Positions 8,674 through 16,846 of a stretch of DNA of 64,000 nucleotides are shown piece after piece; position 1 is the first letter of the stretch; every line of letters starts with the position of its first letter. The stretch is from Frigidibacter sp. ROC022 (lineage in GTDB: Bacteria > Pseudomonadota > Alphaproteobacteria > Rhodobacterales > Rhodobacteraceae), in NCBI RefSeq assembly GCF_024723735.1, contig NZ_JANQDU010000004.1, forward strand, positions 248,001-312,000, written 5' to 3'. The position numbers and the translations under genes are program-made. The notes beneath the pieces are model-generated. The model had not been told where the DNA came from, searched no databases, and was given only the letters and a program-made list of their open reading frames with translations.

Positions 8674-9696
8674 TCAAAGCCTCATCTTCATCCCGGTCTC
8701 GGCTGACCGGTAGATCGCATCGCGGACCTTGATCACGGTCAGATAGTCCCTTGCAGTATTCGCCAATTCGGTGCCCTGCAACACCCCGGAGACCACATGC
8801 GCCTGCAAGGCGTGCACGCAATCGCCGCCAAACCCCTGCCAGGTATCGGGTGGCAGGATCTGCTGCGCCTCAAGCTGGCCGAACCTGCGCAGCTGGACGC
8901 TGCCGTCACCCAGCAGGGTCAGCGTGCCCTCGGTGCCTTCGATCAGCGCCTCGCCCATGGTCCGCCGCAGGTTGTCGGCGGCGTGGTCCAGCAGGCGGTT
9001 GCCGTCGAACAGCGCACGGACGTCGCCGGGGTGGTCGAACAGGACGAACCCCGCATCCTCGCCGGCCAGCACCGGGTTGATCCGGCGCAGGTCGGCATAG
9101 ACGGCTTCCGGGTCCCCGAACAGATAGCGGAAGGTATCGACCCAATGCACGCCGGTCTCGTGGATCAAGAGCTGCGGCATGGTCTGGAAATAGGGTTGCC
9201 GGTCAAGATAGGCGCGCGGCCCCTGGCCATCGCCGGGGCGCAGCCGGAACGTCGCCTGCAGCACGGTGCCGATCCGCCCCGCGTCGATCGCCGCCTTCAT
9301 CGCCCGATACCACGGCATGAAGCGGAAGTTCTCGTGCACCACCAGGGTCATGCCCGCCGCTTCGGCCTCGGCGGCAATCGCGGTCGCTTCGGCCAGATCG
9401 TGGCAGAAGGGCTTCTGGCAGATCACCGTCGGAATGCCCGCACCGATCGCGGTGCGTATCGCCTGTGCATGGCCCGGCGGCGGCAGGATGATGTCGAGGA
9501 TGTCCGGCCGGGTCTCGGAGAGCATCCGCTCCAGGTCGTCAAAGGCCGGCACCCCGGTCGCTTCGGCGGCCTGAAGGTTCAGGTCCGCGGCACCCACCAG
9601 TGTCACCTCGGGAATGCGGCCCCAGGCGCCATAGTGGAACTGGCTGAAATACCCGGCGCCCAAGCAGGCCACCCGCAGGGGTGCCCGGGCACTCAT
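8674..9696 (-). CDS. Gfo/Idh/MocA-family oxidoreductase
   Basis: A 340-residue NAD(P)-dependent oxidoreductase. The N-terminal Rossmann domain has the GAGYFSQFH nucleotide loop; the C-terminal alpha/beta domain includes HETGVHWVDTFRYLFG, which supplies the usual catalytic His. The conserved EKP signature reads QKP (CQKPF), a notable substitution. Its start overlaps the stop of the isopropylmalate-dehydrogenase-like gene by four bases, so both are translated from one message. In known acid-sugar or apiose pathways such enzymes oxidise sugars or polyol acids; that is the likely role here, but the substrate is not read from sequence. Confidence 0.87.
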   Translation of the reverse strand: MSARAPLRVACLGAGYFSQFHYGAWGRIPEVTLVGAADLNLQAAEATGVPAFDDLERMLSETRPDILDIILPPPGHAQAIRTAIGAGIPTVICQKPFCHDLAEATAIAAEAEAAGMTLVVHENFRFMPWYRAMKAAIDAGRIGTVLQATFRLRPGDGQGPRAYLDRQPYFQTMPQLLIHETGVHWVDTFRYLFGDPEAVYADLRRINPVLAGEDAGFVLFDHPGDVRALFDGNRLLDHAADNLRRTMGEALIEGTEGTLTLLGDGSVQLRRFGQLEAQQILPPDTWQGFGGDCVHALQAHVVSGVLQGTELANTARDYLTVIKVRDAIYRSAETGMKMRL

Positions 9697-10781
9697 GCGC
9701 GGGACAGGCAGGTCATGACCGCCTCGGCCGCGTCCTGGGTCGTGGCCTTGCCGCCCATGTCTCCGGTGCGCACCTTGCCCTGCGCGATCACGGTCTCGAC
9801 CGCCTCGCGCAGTCGCGTGCCGTCTGCGGCCAGCACCGGCGCATCGTGGCGCAGGCCCAGCCAGTCCAGCATCATCGCGCCAGAGAGGATCATCGCCAGC
9901 GGGTTGGCGATTCCCTGTCCGGCAATGTCGGGGGCCGAGCCGTGGCAGGGCTGGAACACCGCATGGTCAAGCCCGATGTCGGCGGACGGGGCCACGCCCA
10001 GCCCGCCCATCAGCCCGGCGCCGAGATCGGACAGGATGTCGCCAAACATGTTCTCCGTCACCAGCACGTCGAAATCCCAGGGCTTCAGCACGAACCAGAG
10101 CGCCGTGGCGTCAACATAGGCGTGATCGGCGATCAGGTCAGGGTGCTTTGCGGCCTCGGCATCGAAGATTTCGCGGAAGAAGGCGAAGGCGCGGAACACA
10201 TTTGCCTTGTCCACGCAGGTCACGCGGCCCTTGCCGCGGCCCTGTTCCTTGCGTTCGCGGGCCAGATTGAAGGTGAAGCGGAACAGCTTTTCCGAGATGT
10301 CGCGGGTGATCAGCAGGGTTTCGCGGGCCTCGTCCCGGCTGACCTCGCCGCAGCCCTGGGTATGAAACAGCCCCTCGGTGCTTTCGCGGATCAGCACGAA
10401 ATCCACTTCCTTGCCCTCGGGCATGTTCAGCGGGGTCGTCTGTCCCGGAATGATGCGGACGGGGCGCACGCCGGCAAAGAGCGTCAACGCCTTGCGCAGG
10501 TCGATCTGCGGGGAAATCTCGGTGCCGTCGTCATAGCGCACGCTGGGCAGGCCCATGGCCGAAAGCAGGATCGCATCCGATTTGCGCGCCGCCTCCATCG
10601 AGGCAGCCGGAAGTGATTCCCCGGTCCGGGCATAATGTGCGGCGCCCGCCGGAACCGAGTTGAAATCCAGATGATAGCCGCCGTCCTGTGCCAACTGCGT
10701 CAGTATCTTCAGGGTGGGCTGCATGATCTCGGGACCAATCCCGTCACCTTCGAACACCGTGATATCGAAATGGTCTTGCAT
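9693..10781 (-). CDS. Isocitrate/isopropylmalate dehydrogenase-family enzyme (tartrate/D-malate DH-like)
   Basis: A 362-residue NAD(P)-dependent beta-decarboxylating dehydrogenase. It has the N-terminal FEGDGIGPEIM motif, a central Arg-rich substrate region (RKALTLFAGVRPVR), the VDATALWFVLKP and NMFGDILSDLGAGLMGGLG segments with the metal-binding aspartates, and HGSAPDIAGQGIANP near the C-terminus. The start at 10781 has an AAGGAC site upstream; the open frame continues far 5' but without family resemblance. It is unlikely to be leucine-biosynthetic LeuB, given its position at the head of a catabolic operon divergent from a TRAP importer. Tartrate, D-malate or a phosphorylated acid sugar are the main candidates. 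Confidence 0.83.
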   Translation of the reverse strand: MQDHFDITVFEGDGIGPEIMQPTLKILTQLAQDGGYHLDFNSVPAGAAHYARTGESLPAASMEAARKSDAILLSAMGLPSVRYDDGTEISPQIDLRKALTLFAGVRPVRIIPGQTTPLNMPEGKEVDFVLIRESTEGLFHTQGCGEVSRDEARETLLITRDISEKLFRFTFNLARERKEQGRGKGRVTCVDKANVFRAFAFFREIFDAEAAKHPDLIADHAYVDATALWFVLKPWDFDVLVTENMFGDILSDLGAGLMGGLGVAPSADIGLDHAVFQPCHGSAPDIAGQGIANPLAMILSGAMMLDWLGLRHDAPVLAADGTRLREAVETVIAQGKVRTGDMGGKATTQDAAEAVMTCLSRA

Positions 10782-10832
10782 CTTGGTCCTTAACCTCTGC
10801 CCCTGATCGCGGTTTTCCGCGCGACTGCAATG

Positions 10833-10865
10833 TGCGTTGACAATGCATTGATTAACGCATACGCA
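10833..10865 (+). promoter_or_regulatory. Promoter/operator region of the divergent acid-sugar locus
   Basis: Between the two divergent operons lies a TTGACA -35 box (10837-10842) with a weak -10 (TACGCA, 10860-10865) after 17 bases, directed toward the TRAP genes. The promoter is overlaid by an inverted repeat TGCGTT...AACGCA (10833-10838 and 10854-10859) and by a perfect 10-base palindrome CAATGCATTG (10841-10850). Overlap with the promoter suggests a repressor site, most simply for the GntR protein of this locus. Confidence 0.5.
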
Positions 10866-10904
10866 AATAAATGCAATAATAAACTCAGTGTTCGGGAGGA
10901 CATT

Positions 10905-11909
10905 ATGAAAGGCACATTCATCAGACTGGCCGCGCTCACGGCGGTGGCGGCTGTCATGGGCACCGGGGTCATGGCCCAGACGGTGCTGCGCTTCAGTCAC
11001 ACCGACAACCCGGGCGGGTCGCGCCAGGCTGCGGCCGAAGTCTTTGCCGAAAAGGTCAAGGAATACACCGACGGTCGTTACGAGATCCGGATCTTTCCGG
11101 CGGGCCAGTTGGCGAACGACCCCAAGGCGATCGAACAGCTGATTCTGGGCGGCGTCGATTTCACCGTCTCGGCCACCGGCTCCTATGCCACCCATCTGGC
11201 CTCGCTGAACCTGACCGCGATGCCGTTCCTCGTGGACACCTATGAGCAGGGCTGGGAACTCTACGACAATTCCGAATGGCTGCAGGGCGAGTTCGACAAG
11301 CTGCCGGCAGTCGGGTTCCGGGTGCTGGCGACCTGGGAGGCCGGGTTCCGCTCATTCACCACCGACCAGCCGCTGGCCTCTCCGGCGGACGCGGCCAAGA
11401 TGAAGATGCGCGTCTATCCCAACGACATGATCCGCTGGAGCATGGAGGCCATCGGCTTCCAGACCGTCGTGATGCCGATCACCGATGTCTATCTGGCGAT
11501 CCAGCAGGGCACCGTGAACGGCCAGGAAAACCCGGTGGACACGATCAAGTCGCTGCGCTTCTACGAAGTGGCGCCCTATGTCACGCTGACCCGCCACGTC
11601 TACAGCCCGCTGCCGTTGACCGTCTCGGAAGCGACCTGGCAGAAATTCTCGCCCGAGGATCAGGAAGCCGTAATGAAGGCCGCCGCCGAGGCCGCCGCCT
11701 TCAGCCGTGACCTGGTGAAGAACTCGGTCGATCAGCAGATCGCCGACATGGAAGCGGCCGGGGCCAAGATCTCGACTCCCGAAATCGGACCGTTCCGCGA
11801 TGCGGTGGCCAGCGTCTATGACAAGGCCCGCGGTGTCTATGGCGCCGAAGAGGTCGACAATCTGCTGGCCGATGCCGCTGCCATCCGCGCGGCGATGCCG
11901 GCGAACTGA
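10905..11909 (+). CDS. TRAP transporter substrate-binding protein, DctP family
   Basis: A 334-residue periplasmic binding protein with a clear N-terminal signal peptide (basic MKGTFIRLAAL start, hydrophobic core, cleavage after VMA-Q about residue 23). The mature part has the DctP pattern, including the region around residues 160-200 (KMKMRVYPNDMIRWSMEAIG) whose arginine normally binds the substrate carboxylate, and QGTVNGQENP. A GGGAGG ribosome-binding site lies seven bases before the ATG at 10905; an in-frame ATG further up falls inside the promoter and is rejected. A hairpin and the Q and M membrane genes follow. The substrate is probably a sugar acid, judged from the kinase and aldolase downstream. 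Confidence 0.93.
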   Translation: MKGTFIRLAALTAVAAVMGTGVMAQTVLRFSHTDNPGGSRQAAAEVFAEKVKEYTDGRYEIRIFPAGQLANDPKAIEQLILGGVDFTVSATGSYATHLASLNLTAMPFLVDTYEQGWELYDNSEWLQGEFDKLPAVGFRVLATWEAGFRSFTTDQPLASPADAAKMKMRVYPNDMIRWSMEAIGFQTVVMPITDVYLAIQQGTVNGQENPVDTIKSLRFYEVAPYVTLTRHVYSPLPLTVSEATWQKFSPEDQEAVMKAAAEAAAFSRDLVKNSVDQQIADMEAAGAKISTPEIGPFRDAVASVYDKARGVYGAEEVDNLLADAAAIRAAMPAN

Positions 11910-11931
11910 TAGACATCGAGTCATCGAAGAT

Positions 11932-11958
11932 ACCGGGGCCATGGTAACAGGCCCCGGT
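11932..11958 (+). terminator. Hairpin between TRAP binding-protein and permease genes
   Basis: Perfect nine-base stem ACCGGGGCC/GGCCCCGGT with a nine-base loop, 22 bases after the binding-protein stop and 30 before the DctQ start. No T-run follows, so it may act as an mRNA 3'-end stabiliser or leaky attenuator rather than a full terminator. Confidence 0.6.
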
Positions 11959-11987
11959 CACTGACGACCTGGTGGGGGAGCAGGGAC

Positions 11988-12515
11988 ATGGACTACAGGC
12001 CGCAATACCCGGCGCCTTTGCGCGCCTTGAGCTTCTTGATCGACATCTGCCTGGCTCTGGGCGGGATCAGCATCGTGGCATTGGTCTTCATCAATGCGCT
12101 TCTGCGCGGCGCCGCCGGGTTCGACCTGGCCTGGTCGCTGGAGGTCACGGCCTTCTTGCTGCTCTGGACCACCTTCCTCGGTGCTGCCGCAGCCATGGCG
12201 CGGGGGGCACACATGCGGGTCACCGAGATCGTCGCCAACCTTGTTCCGCGCGCCGCGCAGGCCTGGCTGGCGCTTCTGATCGACCTGATCGTGACTGCCA
12301 TGCTGGCGTCGCTGATCTGGTATGGCGTCTCGATCGCAAGCCACAGCTGGGCGCAGAAGACCACCGTGCTCTACTGGCCGGTCGGGCTGCTCTATGCCTC
12401 GATGCCGACGGGCATGGCCTTCGCACTGGTCTTTCACCTCTTCAATCTGGTCCGTGACTGGCGCCATCCCGAAACCTGGGTGGCCAAGGACGCGGATGAC
12501 GGTGCCGCGCAATGA
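11988..12515 (+). CDS. TRAP transporter small permease, DctQ family
   Basis: A 175-residue four-helix membrane protein, the usual DctQ size, with helices near residues 15-38, 50-70, 90-112 and 128-150. The EVTAFLLLWTTFLGAAAAMARGAHMRV segment around residues 50-75 is the conserved core of the family. A GGGGGAG...CAGGGA purine-rich site precedes the ATG. The stop overlaps the DctM start as ATGA. It forms the membrane complex with DctM and receives substrate from the upstream binding protein. Confidence 0.92.
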   Translation: MDYRPQYPAPLRALSFLIDICLALGGISIVALVFINALLRGAAGFDLAWSLEVTAFLLLWTTFLGAAAAMARGAHMRVTEIVANLVPRAAQAWLALLIDLIVTAMLASLIWYGVSIASHSWAQKTTVLYWPVGLLYASMPTGMAFALVFHLFNLVRDWRHPETWVAKDADDGAAQ

Positions 12516-13798
12516 TCCTGCTGTTTATCGTCGCCGTCTTCCTGGTCACGGTGTTTCTGGGAATACCGCTGGTCTGGGCGATCCTGCTGACCGCGATCCT
12601 GCCGATCTTCGTCTTCGACCTGTCGGGCTATCCGCTGCAGGCGGTCTATCTGAACTTCATCGGCGGGGTCGAGCCGAACCATTTCCTGGCGATCCCGCTG
12701 TTCATCGTCGCGGGCGAGCTGATGTCGCGCGGCGGGGTCGGGCTGCGGATCATCGGCTTTGCCCGCGCCGCCTTCGGCTTCATGCCGGGCGGCCTGGGAA
12801 TGGTGGTGGTCGGTGCCTCGATGCTCTTTGGCGGCATCTCGGGCTCGGCCATCGCCGATACCGCCGCCATCGGTTCGGTGATGATCAAGAACATGGCCAA
12901 GGAGGGCTATCACCGCCCCTTCGCGGCAGGGCTCGTCGCGGCGGCCGGAACCATCGGCATCATCATCCCGCCCTCGATCCCGATGCTGATCTACGGATTC
13001 GTCGGCAATGTCTCGGTCGCCGACCTCTTCCTTGCCGGGATGGTCCCCGGCGTGATCTTCGGGCTGTTCTTCATGGGGGTCTGCTTCTGGGTCGGCAAAT
13101 CCTCCGGTTGCGATCCGGGTGGCCGCACCGTCAGCAAGGCCGAGTTGTGGCGATCGTTCATCGGAACGGCTCCGGCGCTGTTCATGCCGGTCCTGATCCT
13201 CGGCGGCATCTTCACCGGCTGGGTCACCCCGACCGAGGCCGCCGCCGTCGCCGTGGTCTACGGGCTGTTCGTGACCATCGTCGTCTATCGCGACTTCCGC
13301 CTGCGCGACCTGCCGTCGCTGATGGTCGATGCCTTCGTGACCTCTTCGGTGGTCATGGTGGTGATCGGGGCGACAACCGTGCTGGGCTGGATGATCACGC
13401 TGGAGCAATTGCCGCAGATCCTCGTGGCCTTCGTGCAGGACGTGTCGAGCAGTCCCTGGGTCTTCCTGCTGCTGGTCAACATCGTCATGCTGATCCTCGG
13501 CCTGGTGCTGGACCCGGTGCCGGCGATCCTGCTGACCGCGCCGCTGTTCCTGCCCACCGCGCAGAGCTTTGGCGTCGATCCGGTGCATCTGGGCGTGATC
13601 ATGACCTGCAACGTCGCGGTGGGCCTGTTCACGCCGCCGGTCGGGGCGACACTCTATGTCGCCTCGCGGATATCCGGGGATGGGGTGCTGTCGATCGCGC
13701 GGGCCATGGCGCCGCTCTATATTGCGGCAATCTCGGCGCTGTTGCTGATAACCTATGTCCCGGCGGTCTCGATGAGCATGGTCGAACTGTTCCGCTGA
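12512..13798 (+). CDS. TRAP transporter large permease, DctM family
   Basis: A 428-residue polytopic membrane protein and the ion-coupled transport subunit of the TRAP importer. Conserved features include FIVAGELMSRGGVGLRI (about residues 65-82), the GGISGSAIADTAAIGSVMI loop (about 108-126), GIIIPPSIPMLIYG (about 149-162) and the C-terminal NVAVGLFTPPVGATLYV. These are the signature helices of the family. It is coupled to DctQ by a four-base overlap and followed after 12 bases by the small monooxygenase-fold gene. Confidence 0.94.
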   Translation: MILLFIVAVFLVTVFLGIPLVWAILLTAILPIFVFDLSGYPLQAVYLNFIGGVEPNHFLAIPLFIVAGELMSRGGVGLRIIGFARAAFGFMPGGLGMVVVGASMLFGGISGSAIADTAAIGSVMIKNMAKEGYHRPFAAGLVAAAGTIGIIIPPSIPMLIYGFVGNVSVADLFLAGMVPGVIFGLFFMGVCFWVGKSSGCDPGGRTVSKAELWRSFIGTAPALFMPVLILGGIFTGWVTPTEAAAVAVVYGLFVTIVVYRDFRLRDLPSLMVDAFVTSSVVMVVIGATTVLGWMITLEQLPQILVAFVQDVSSSPWVFLLLVNIVMLILGLVLDPVPAILLTAPLFLPTAQSFGVDPVHLGVIMTCNVAVGLFTPPVGATLYVASRISGDGVLSIARAMAPLYIAAISALLLITYVPAVSMSMVELFR

Positions 13799-13810
13799 GA
13801 AAGGCAGAAG

Positions 13811-14101
13811 ATGTTTGCAGTCGTTGTCACCTTCCAGATCGTGCCGGGGCAGATGCCGGCCTTCCTGCCGCTGATGCTGGCCAATGCCCGGGCCTCTCTG
13901 ACCGCCGAGGACGGCTGCCACCAGTTTGACGTGGCCACCGACCCGGAGCGTCCGGACGAGGTGTTTCTCTATGAACTCTACACCGACAAGGCGGCGTTCG
14001 ACGCACATCTCGACAGCCCGCATTTCGCGGAGTTCAACGCCGGGACCGCGGCGATGATTGCCGGCAAGACCGTCGCCACCTATGCGCAGGTGCAGCAATG
14101 A
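13811..14101 (+). CDS. Antibiotic-biosynthesis-monooxygenase (ABM/YgiN-type) fold protein
   Basis: A 96-residue protein of the dimeric ferredoxin-like ABM family. It shows the pattern VTFQIVPGQMPAFLPLM..., a central EDGCHQFDV strand, and VFLYELYTDKAAFDAHLDSPHF near residues 57-77, which is the family hallmark (LYE.Y.D..A...H..S.HF). Family members include quinol monooxygenases, but many act as isomerases or have no known role. An AAAGGCAG site precedes the ATG and the stop overlaps the next start by four bases. Its place in an acid-sugar operon suggests an auxiliary step, with no substrate evident. Confidence 0.85.
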   Translation: MFAVVVTFQIVPGQMPAFLPLMLANARASLTAEDGCHQFDVATDPERPDEVFLYELYTDKAAFDAHLDSPHFAEFNAGTAAMIAGKTVATYAQVQQ

Positions 14102-14895
14102 GCGACTGGGAGGTTCACGCCGTCAAATACGCCGATCGCAACGCGCGCACCCGCGGCGACAGCTTCATCTTCGACGACAACCACGATGCGCCGCACCCGA
14201 TGGACTACTTCGTCTGGGTGTTGCGCCGCGGGGCCGAGGTGATCCTTGTCGATACCGGCTATGACGGTGCCGAGGCGGCGGCGCGCGGGCGGCCGATCCG
14301 GCAGGACCCGGTGGCCTGCCTCGCGCCGCTGGGGCTGCGGCCCGAGGATATCGGCCAGGTCATCGTGACCCATCTGCATTACGATCACGCCGGGGGCCTG
14401 CACCTGTTCCCGAACGCCACCCTGCACATGCAGGCCGCCGAGATGGCCTATGCCACCGGCCCCTGCATGTGCCACGACGTCCTGCGCGGGCCGTTCACCG
14501 CGGGCCATGTCTGCGAGGCGGTCAGGCGTCTCTATGCCGGCAAGGTGATCTTCCATGACGGCGAGGCGCAGGTGGCCGAGGGCGTGACGGTGCATCGCAT
14601 CGGCGGACACAGCCGGGGCCTGCAATCGGTGCGGGTGCGGACCTCTGCCGGCTGGCTGGTCCTGGCCTCGGACGCGGCGCACTATTACGAGAACCTGCTG
14701 CTGCGCAAACCCTTCCCCATCGTGGTCGATCTTCAGGACATGCTGGACGGGTTCGACACGCTGGAACGGCTCGCTTCGAAGCCCGAGTTGATCGTGCCGG
14801 GCCATGATCCGAAGGTGACGCAGGTCTTTGCCCAGGGTGTGGCCGACCACATCTGGCGGCTCGACCCCGGCCCGATCGCCAAGGTCACGCCATGA
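14098..14895 (+). CDS. Metallo-beta-lactamase-fold hydrolase (lactonase-like)
   Basis: A 265-residue MBL-superfamily protein with the zinc motif HLHYDH (His92, His94, Asp96, His97), a further His near residue 168 (GGHSRG), the bridging Asp in LASDAAHYY and the final His in VPGHDP. This set resembles the N-acyl-homoserine-lactonase group (AttM/AiiA-like). In this operon a lactone hydrolase opening an aldonolactone is an attractive role, since sugar oxidation by the Gfo/Idh enzyme would yield a lactone. True quorum-quenching activity cannot be excluded. It overlaps its neighbours by four bases on both sides. Confidence 0.83.
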   Translation: MSDWEVHAVKYADRNARTRGDSFIFDDNHDAPHPMDYFVWVLRRGAEVILVDTGYDGAEAAARGRPIRQDPVACLAPLGLRPEDIGQVIVTHLHYDHAGGLHLFPNATLHMQAAEMAYATGPCMCHDVLRGPFTAGHVCEAVRRLYAGKVIFHDGEAQVAEGVTVHRIGGHSRGLQSVRVRTSAGWLVLASDAAHYYENLLLRKPFPIVVDLQDMLDGFDTLERLASKPELIVPGHDPKVTQVFAQGVADHIWRLDPGPIAKVTP

Positions 14896-16118
14896 AGCTG
14901 GGGGTGATCGCGGATGACTTCACCGGGGCCTCGGACATTGCCCTGACGCTGGCCGAGGGCGGGATGCGCTGCGTGCAATATGCCGGCGTTCCCGGACAGC
15001 CCGCCGACAAGGAGGTCGAGGCCGGCATCGTCTCGCTGAAGTCGCGGACGATCCCGGCAGGGGAGGCGGTGGCACAATCGCTGGCCGCCTGCGACTGGCT
15101 GCTGGAACAGGGCTGCACCCAGATCGTGTTCAAGGTCTGCTCCACCTTCGATTCCACCCCCCAAGGCAACATCGGCCCGGTCGCCGCGGCGCTTGCCGAA
15201 CGGCTGGGAGAGGATCGGGTCATCGTCTGCCCGGCCTTTCCGGAAAGCGGCCGCTCGGTCTATCAGGCGCAGCTGTTCGTCGGGGACCAGCCACTGGCGG
15301 AAAGCAGCATGAAGGACCACCCGCTGACTCCGATGCGCGATTCCGACCTGCGCCGGGTGCTGGGGGCGCAGACCGACTGGCCGGTGGCCCATATCGCTGC
15401 GGCGACAGTCTTCGAGGGCGCCGAGGCGATCCGCGCGGCCCTGCCCGACGGCCCGGCGATGGTGATCGTCGATGCGATCCGCGATGCCGATCTGCGGGCG
15501 ATTGCCGGGGCCGCGCGTGATCGCCGCTTGCTGGTCGGTGGTTCCGGCATCGCCATCGGGCTGCCGCGGAATTTCGGCGCCAGTCCCGCCACCCCCGGCT
15601 GGGCGCCGGTCGCCGGCCCGGGTGCGATCATCTCCGGTTCCTGCAGCAGCGCCACACGGGGCCAGGTCGCCGCCTATCGCGACATGGCGCCCAGCCACGA
15701 GATCACGCCCGAGGCGGTGATGTCCGGGCAGGTCGATGCCGAGGAGATTGCCGATTGGGCGATGGCGCAGAGGACCCCGCCGCTGATCTATTCCTCGGCC
15801 GACCCGGCCGCGGTGGCTGCGGCACAATCGCGCTTTGGCGGCAGTGCACTGGCCGAGGCCATCGAGCATTTCTTCACCCGTCTAACGGCCGCACTCCGGC
15901 GTCGCGGCATCGCCCGGCTGGTCGTCGCCGGTGGTGAGACTTCGGGCGCGGTGGTGGCCGGGCTGGGCGCGGCGGCCTTTGCCGTCGGCCCCCGGATCGC
16001 CGCCGGGGTTCCGATGCTGCGCCCCGAGGGAAGCGATATGGGCCTGGTCCTGAAATCCGGCAATTTCGGTGGCCCGGCCTTCTTTGCCGAGGCTCTGGAA
16101 AGGCTGCGCACCCCATGA
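14892..16118 (+). CDS. Four-carbon acid sugar kinase, DUF1537/OtnK family
   Basis: A 408-residue ATP-dependent kinase of the DUF1537 family, whose members phosphorylate four-carbon acid sugars such as 3-oxo-tetronate, D-threonate and D-erythronate, and 3-oxo-isoapionate. It begins with the diagnostic LGVIADDFTGASDIA, where the Asp pair is part of the substrate site. It continues with KVCSTFDSTPQGNIGP near residue 80 and ends with a nucleotide-binding half containing VVAGGETSGAVV and LKSGNFGG (about residues 340-395). It is translationally coupled to the hydrolase before and the aldolase after it. Kinase plus class II aldolase is the pair known as OtnK and OtnC. The dedicated LtnD/DenD dehydrogenase and OtnI isomerase are not adjacent. 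Confidence 0.92.
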   Translation: MKLGVIADDFTGASDIALTLAEGGMRCVQYAGVPGQPADKEVEAGIVSLKSRTIPAGEAVAQSLAACDWLLEQGCTQIVFKVCSTFDSTPQGNIGPVAAALAERLGEDRVIVCPAFPESGRSVYQAQLFVGDQPLAESSMKDHPLTPMRDSDLRRVLGAQTDWPVAHIAAATVFEGAEAIRAALPDGPAMVIVDAIRDADLRAIAGAARDRRLLVGGSGIAIGLPRNFGASPATPGWAPVAGPGAIISGSCSSATRGQVAAYRDMAPSHEITPEAVMSGQVDAEEIADWAMAQRTPPLIYSSADPAAVAAAQSRFGGSALAEAIEHFFTRLTAALRRRGIARLVVAGGETSGAVVAGLGAAAFAVGPRIAAGVPMLRPEGSDMGLVLKSGNFGGPAFFAEALERLRTP

Positions 16119-16762
16119 CCGAAGAGACCCGTCTGCGGGACGAGATCGCCCGCTTTGCCCGATCGCTGTTCGAGCGCGGCCTGACCCCCGGAAGCTCGGG
16201 CAATATCTCCGCCCGGTTGTCCGACGGCTCGGTTCTCGTCACGCCCACGGGCAGTTCGATGGGGTTTCTCGACCCGGCGGAGATCAGCCATCTGGCTGCC
16301 GACATGACCCATCTCTCGGGTGCCAGGCCGACCAAGGAAGTGCCGCTGCACAGCGCCTTCTACGATACCCGCCGGACCACCGGCGCCGTGGTGCATCTGC
16401 ATTCGACCCACGCCGTCGCTCTGTCGATGCTGCCTGACACGGACCCCGAGAACGTGCTGCCGGCGCTGACACCCTATGCGATCATGCGGCTGGGCAAGGT
16501 GCAGTTGCTGCCCTTCTTCCTGCCCGGCGACCCGGCGATGGGCGCGGCGGTGCGCGGGCTGGCAGGCAGACGTTCGGCGGTGCTGCTGGCCAACCACGGG
16601 CCCGTGGTGGCCGGGCGCGACCTGGCGTCGGCGGTCTTTGCCATGGAAGAGCTGGAAGAGACGGCGAAGCTTGCGCTGCTCACCCGCGGGACGGGAGCCC
16701 GCGGTCTCGGCCCGGAGCAGGTCGGCGCGGTGGTCGAGCGCTTCGACGTCGATTGGGACTGA
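16115..16762 (+). CDS. Class II aldolase/adducin-family protein, OtnC-like
   Basis: A 215-residue class II aldolase-fold enzyme. It has the phosphate-binding SSGNISARL motif near residue 28, TPTGSSMGFLDP (about 46-57), the catalytic acidic residue in TKEVPLHSAFY (about 72-83), the zinc histidines in HLHSTHAV (about 93-100) and a later ANHGPVVAG. In the OtnK/OtnC pathway this protein decarboxylates 3-oxo-tetronate 4-phosphate to dihydroxyacetone phosphate. Coupled by ATGA overlap to the kinase, it is very likely to act on the kinase product. It is the last gene of the operon. Confidence 0.9.
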   Translation: MTEETRLRDEIARFARSLFERGLTPGSSGNISARLSDGSVLVTPTGSSMGFLDPAEISHLAADMTHLSGARPTKEVPLHSAFYDTRRTTGAVVHLHSTHAVALSMLPDTDPENVLPALTPYAIMRLGKVQLLPFFLPGDPAMGAAVRGLAGRRSAVLLANHGPVVAGRDLASAVFAMEELEETAKLALLTRGTGARGLGPEQVGAVVERFDVDWD

Positions 16763-16801
16763 GGCCGGGGTGAGCGTCGGGGTCAGGCAGGGGCAGAGAA
16801 G

Positions 16802-16846
16802 GACCGGGTCCGTCAAGACTGGTTGAACAGACGGCCCGTGCCGGTC
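16802..16846. terminator. Nested inverted repeat between convergent operons
   Basis: Two nested arms, GACCGG/CCGGTC (16802-16807, 16841-16846) around CCGTC/GACGG (16810-16814, 16830-16834), lie between the aldolase gene and the convergent uvrB stop. No T-run flanks it, so bidirectional terminator function is only possible. Confidence 0.35.

Noticed and set aside
12434-14098. Long minus-strand frame opposite the DctM and ABM genes
   Set aside because: Highly hydrophilic Asp/Arg/His-rich translation opposite a perfectly conserved membrane protein gene.
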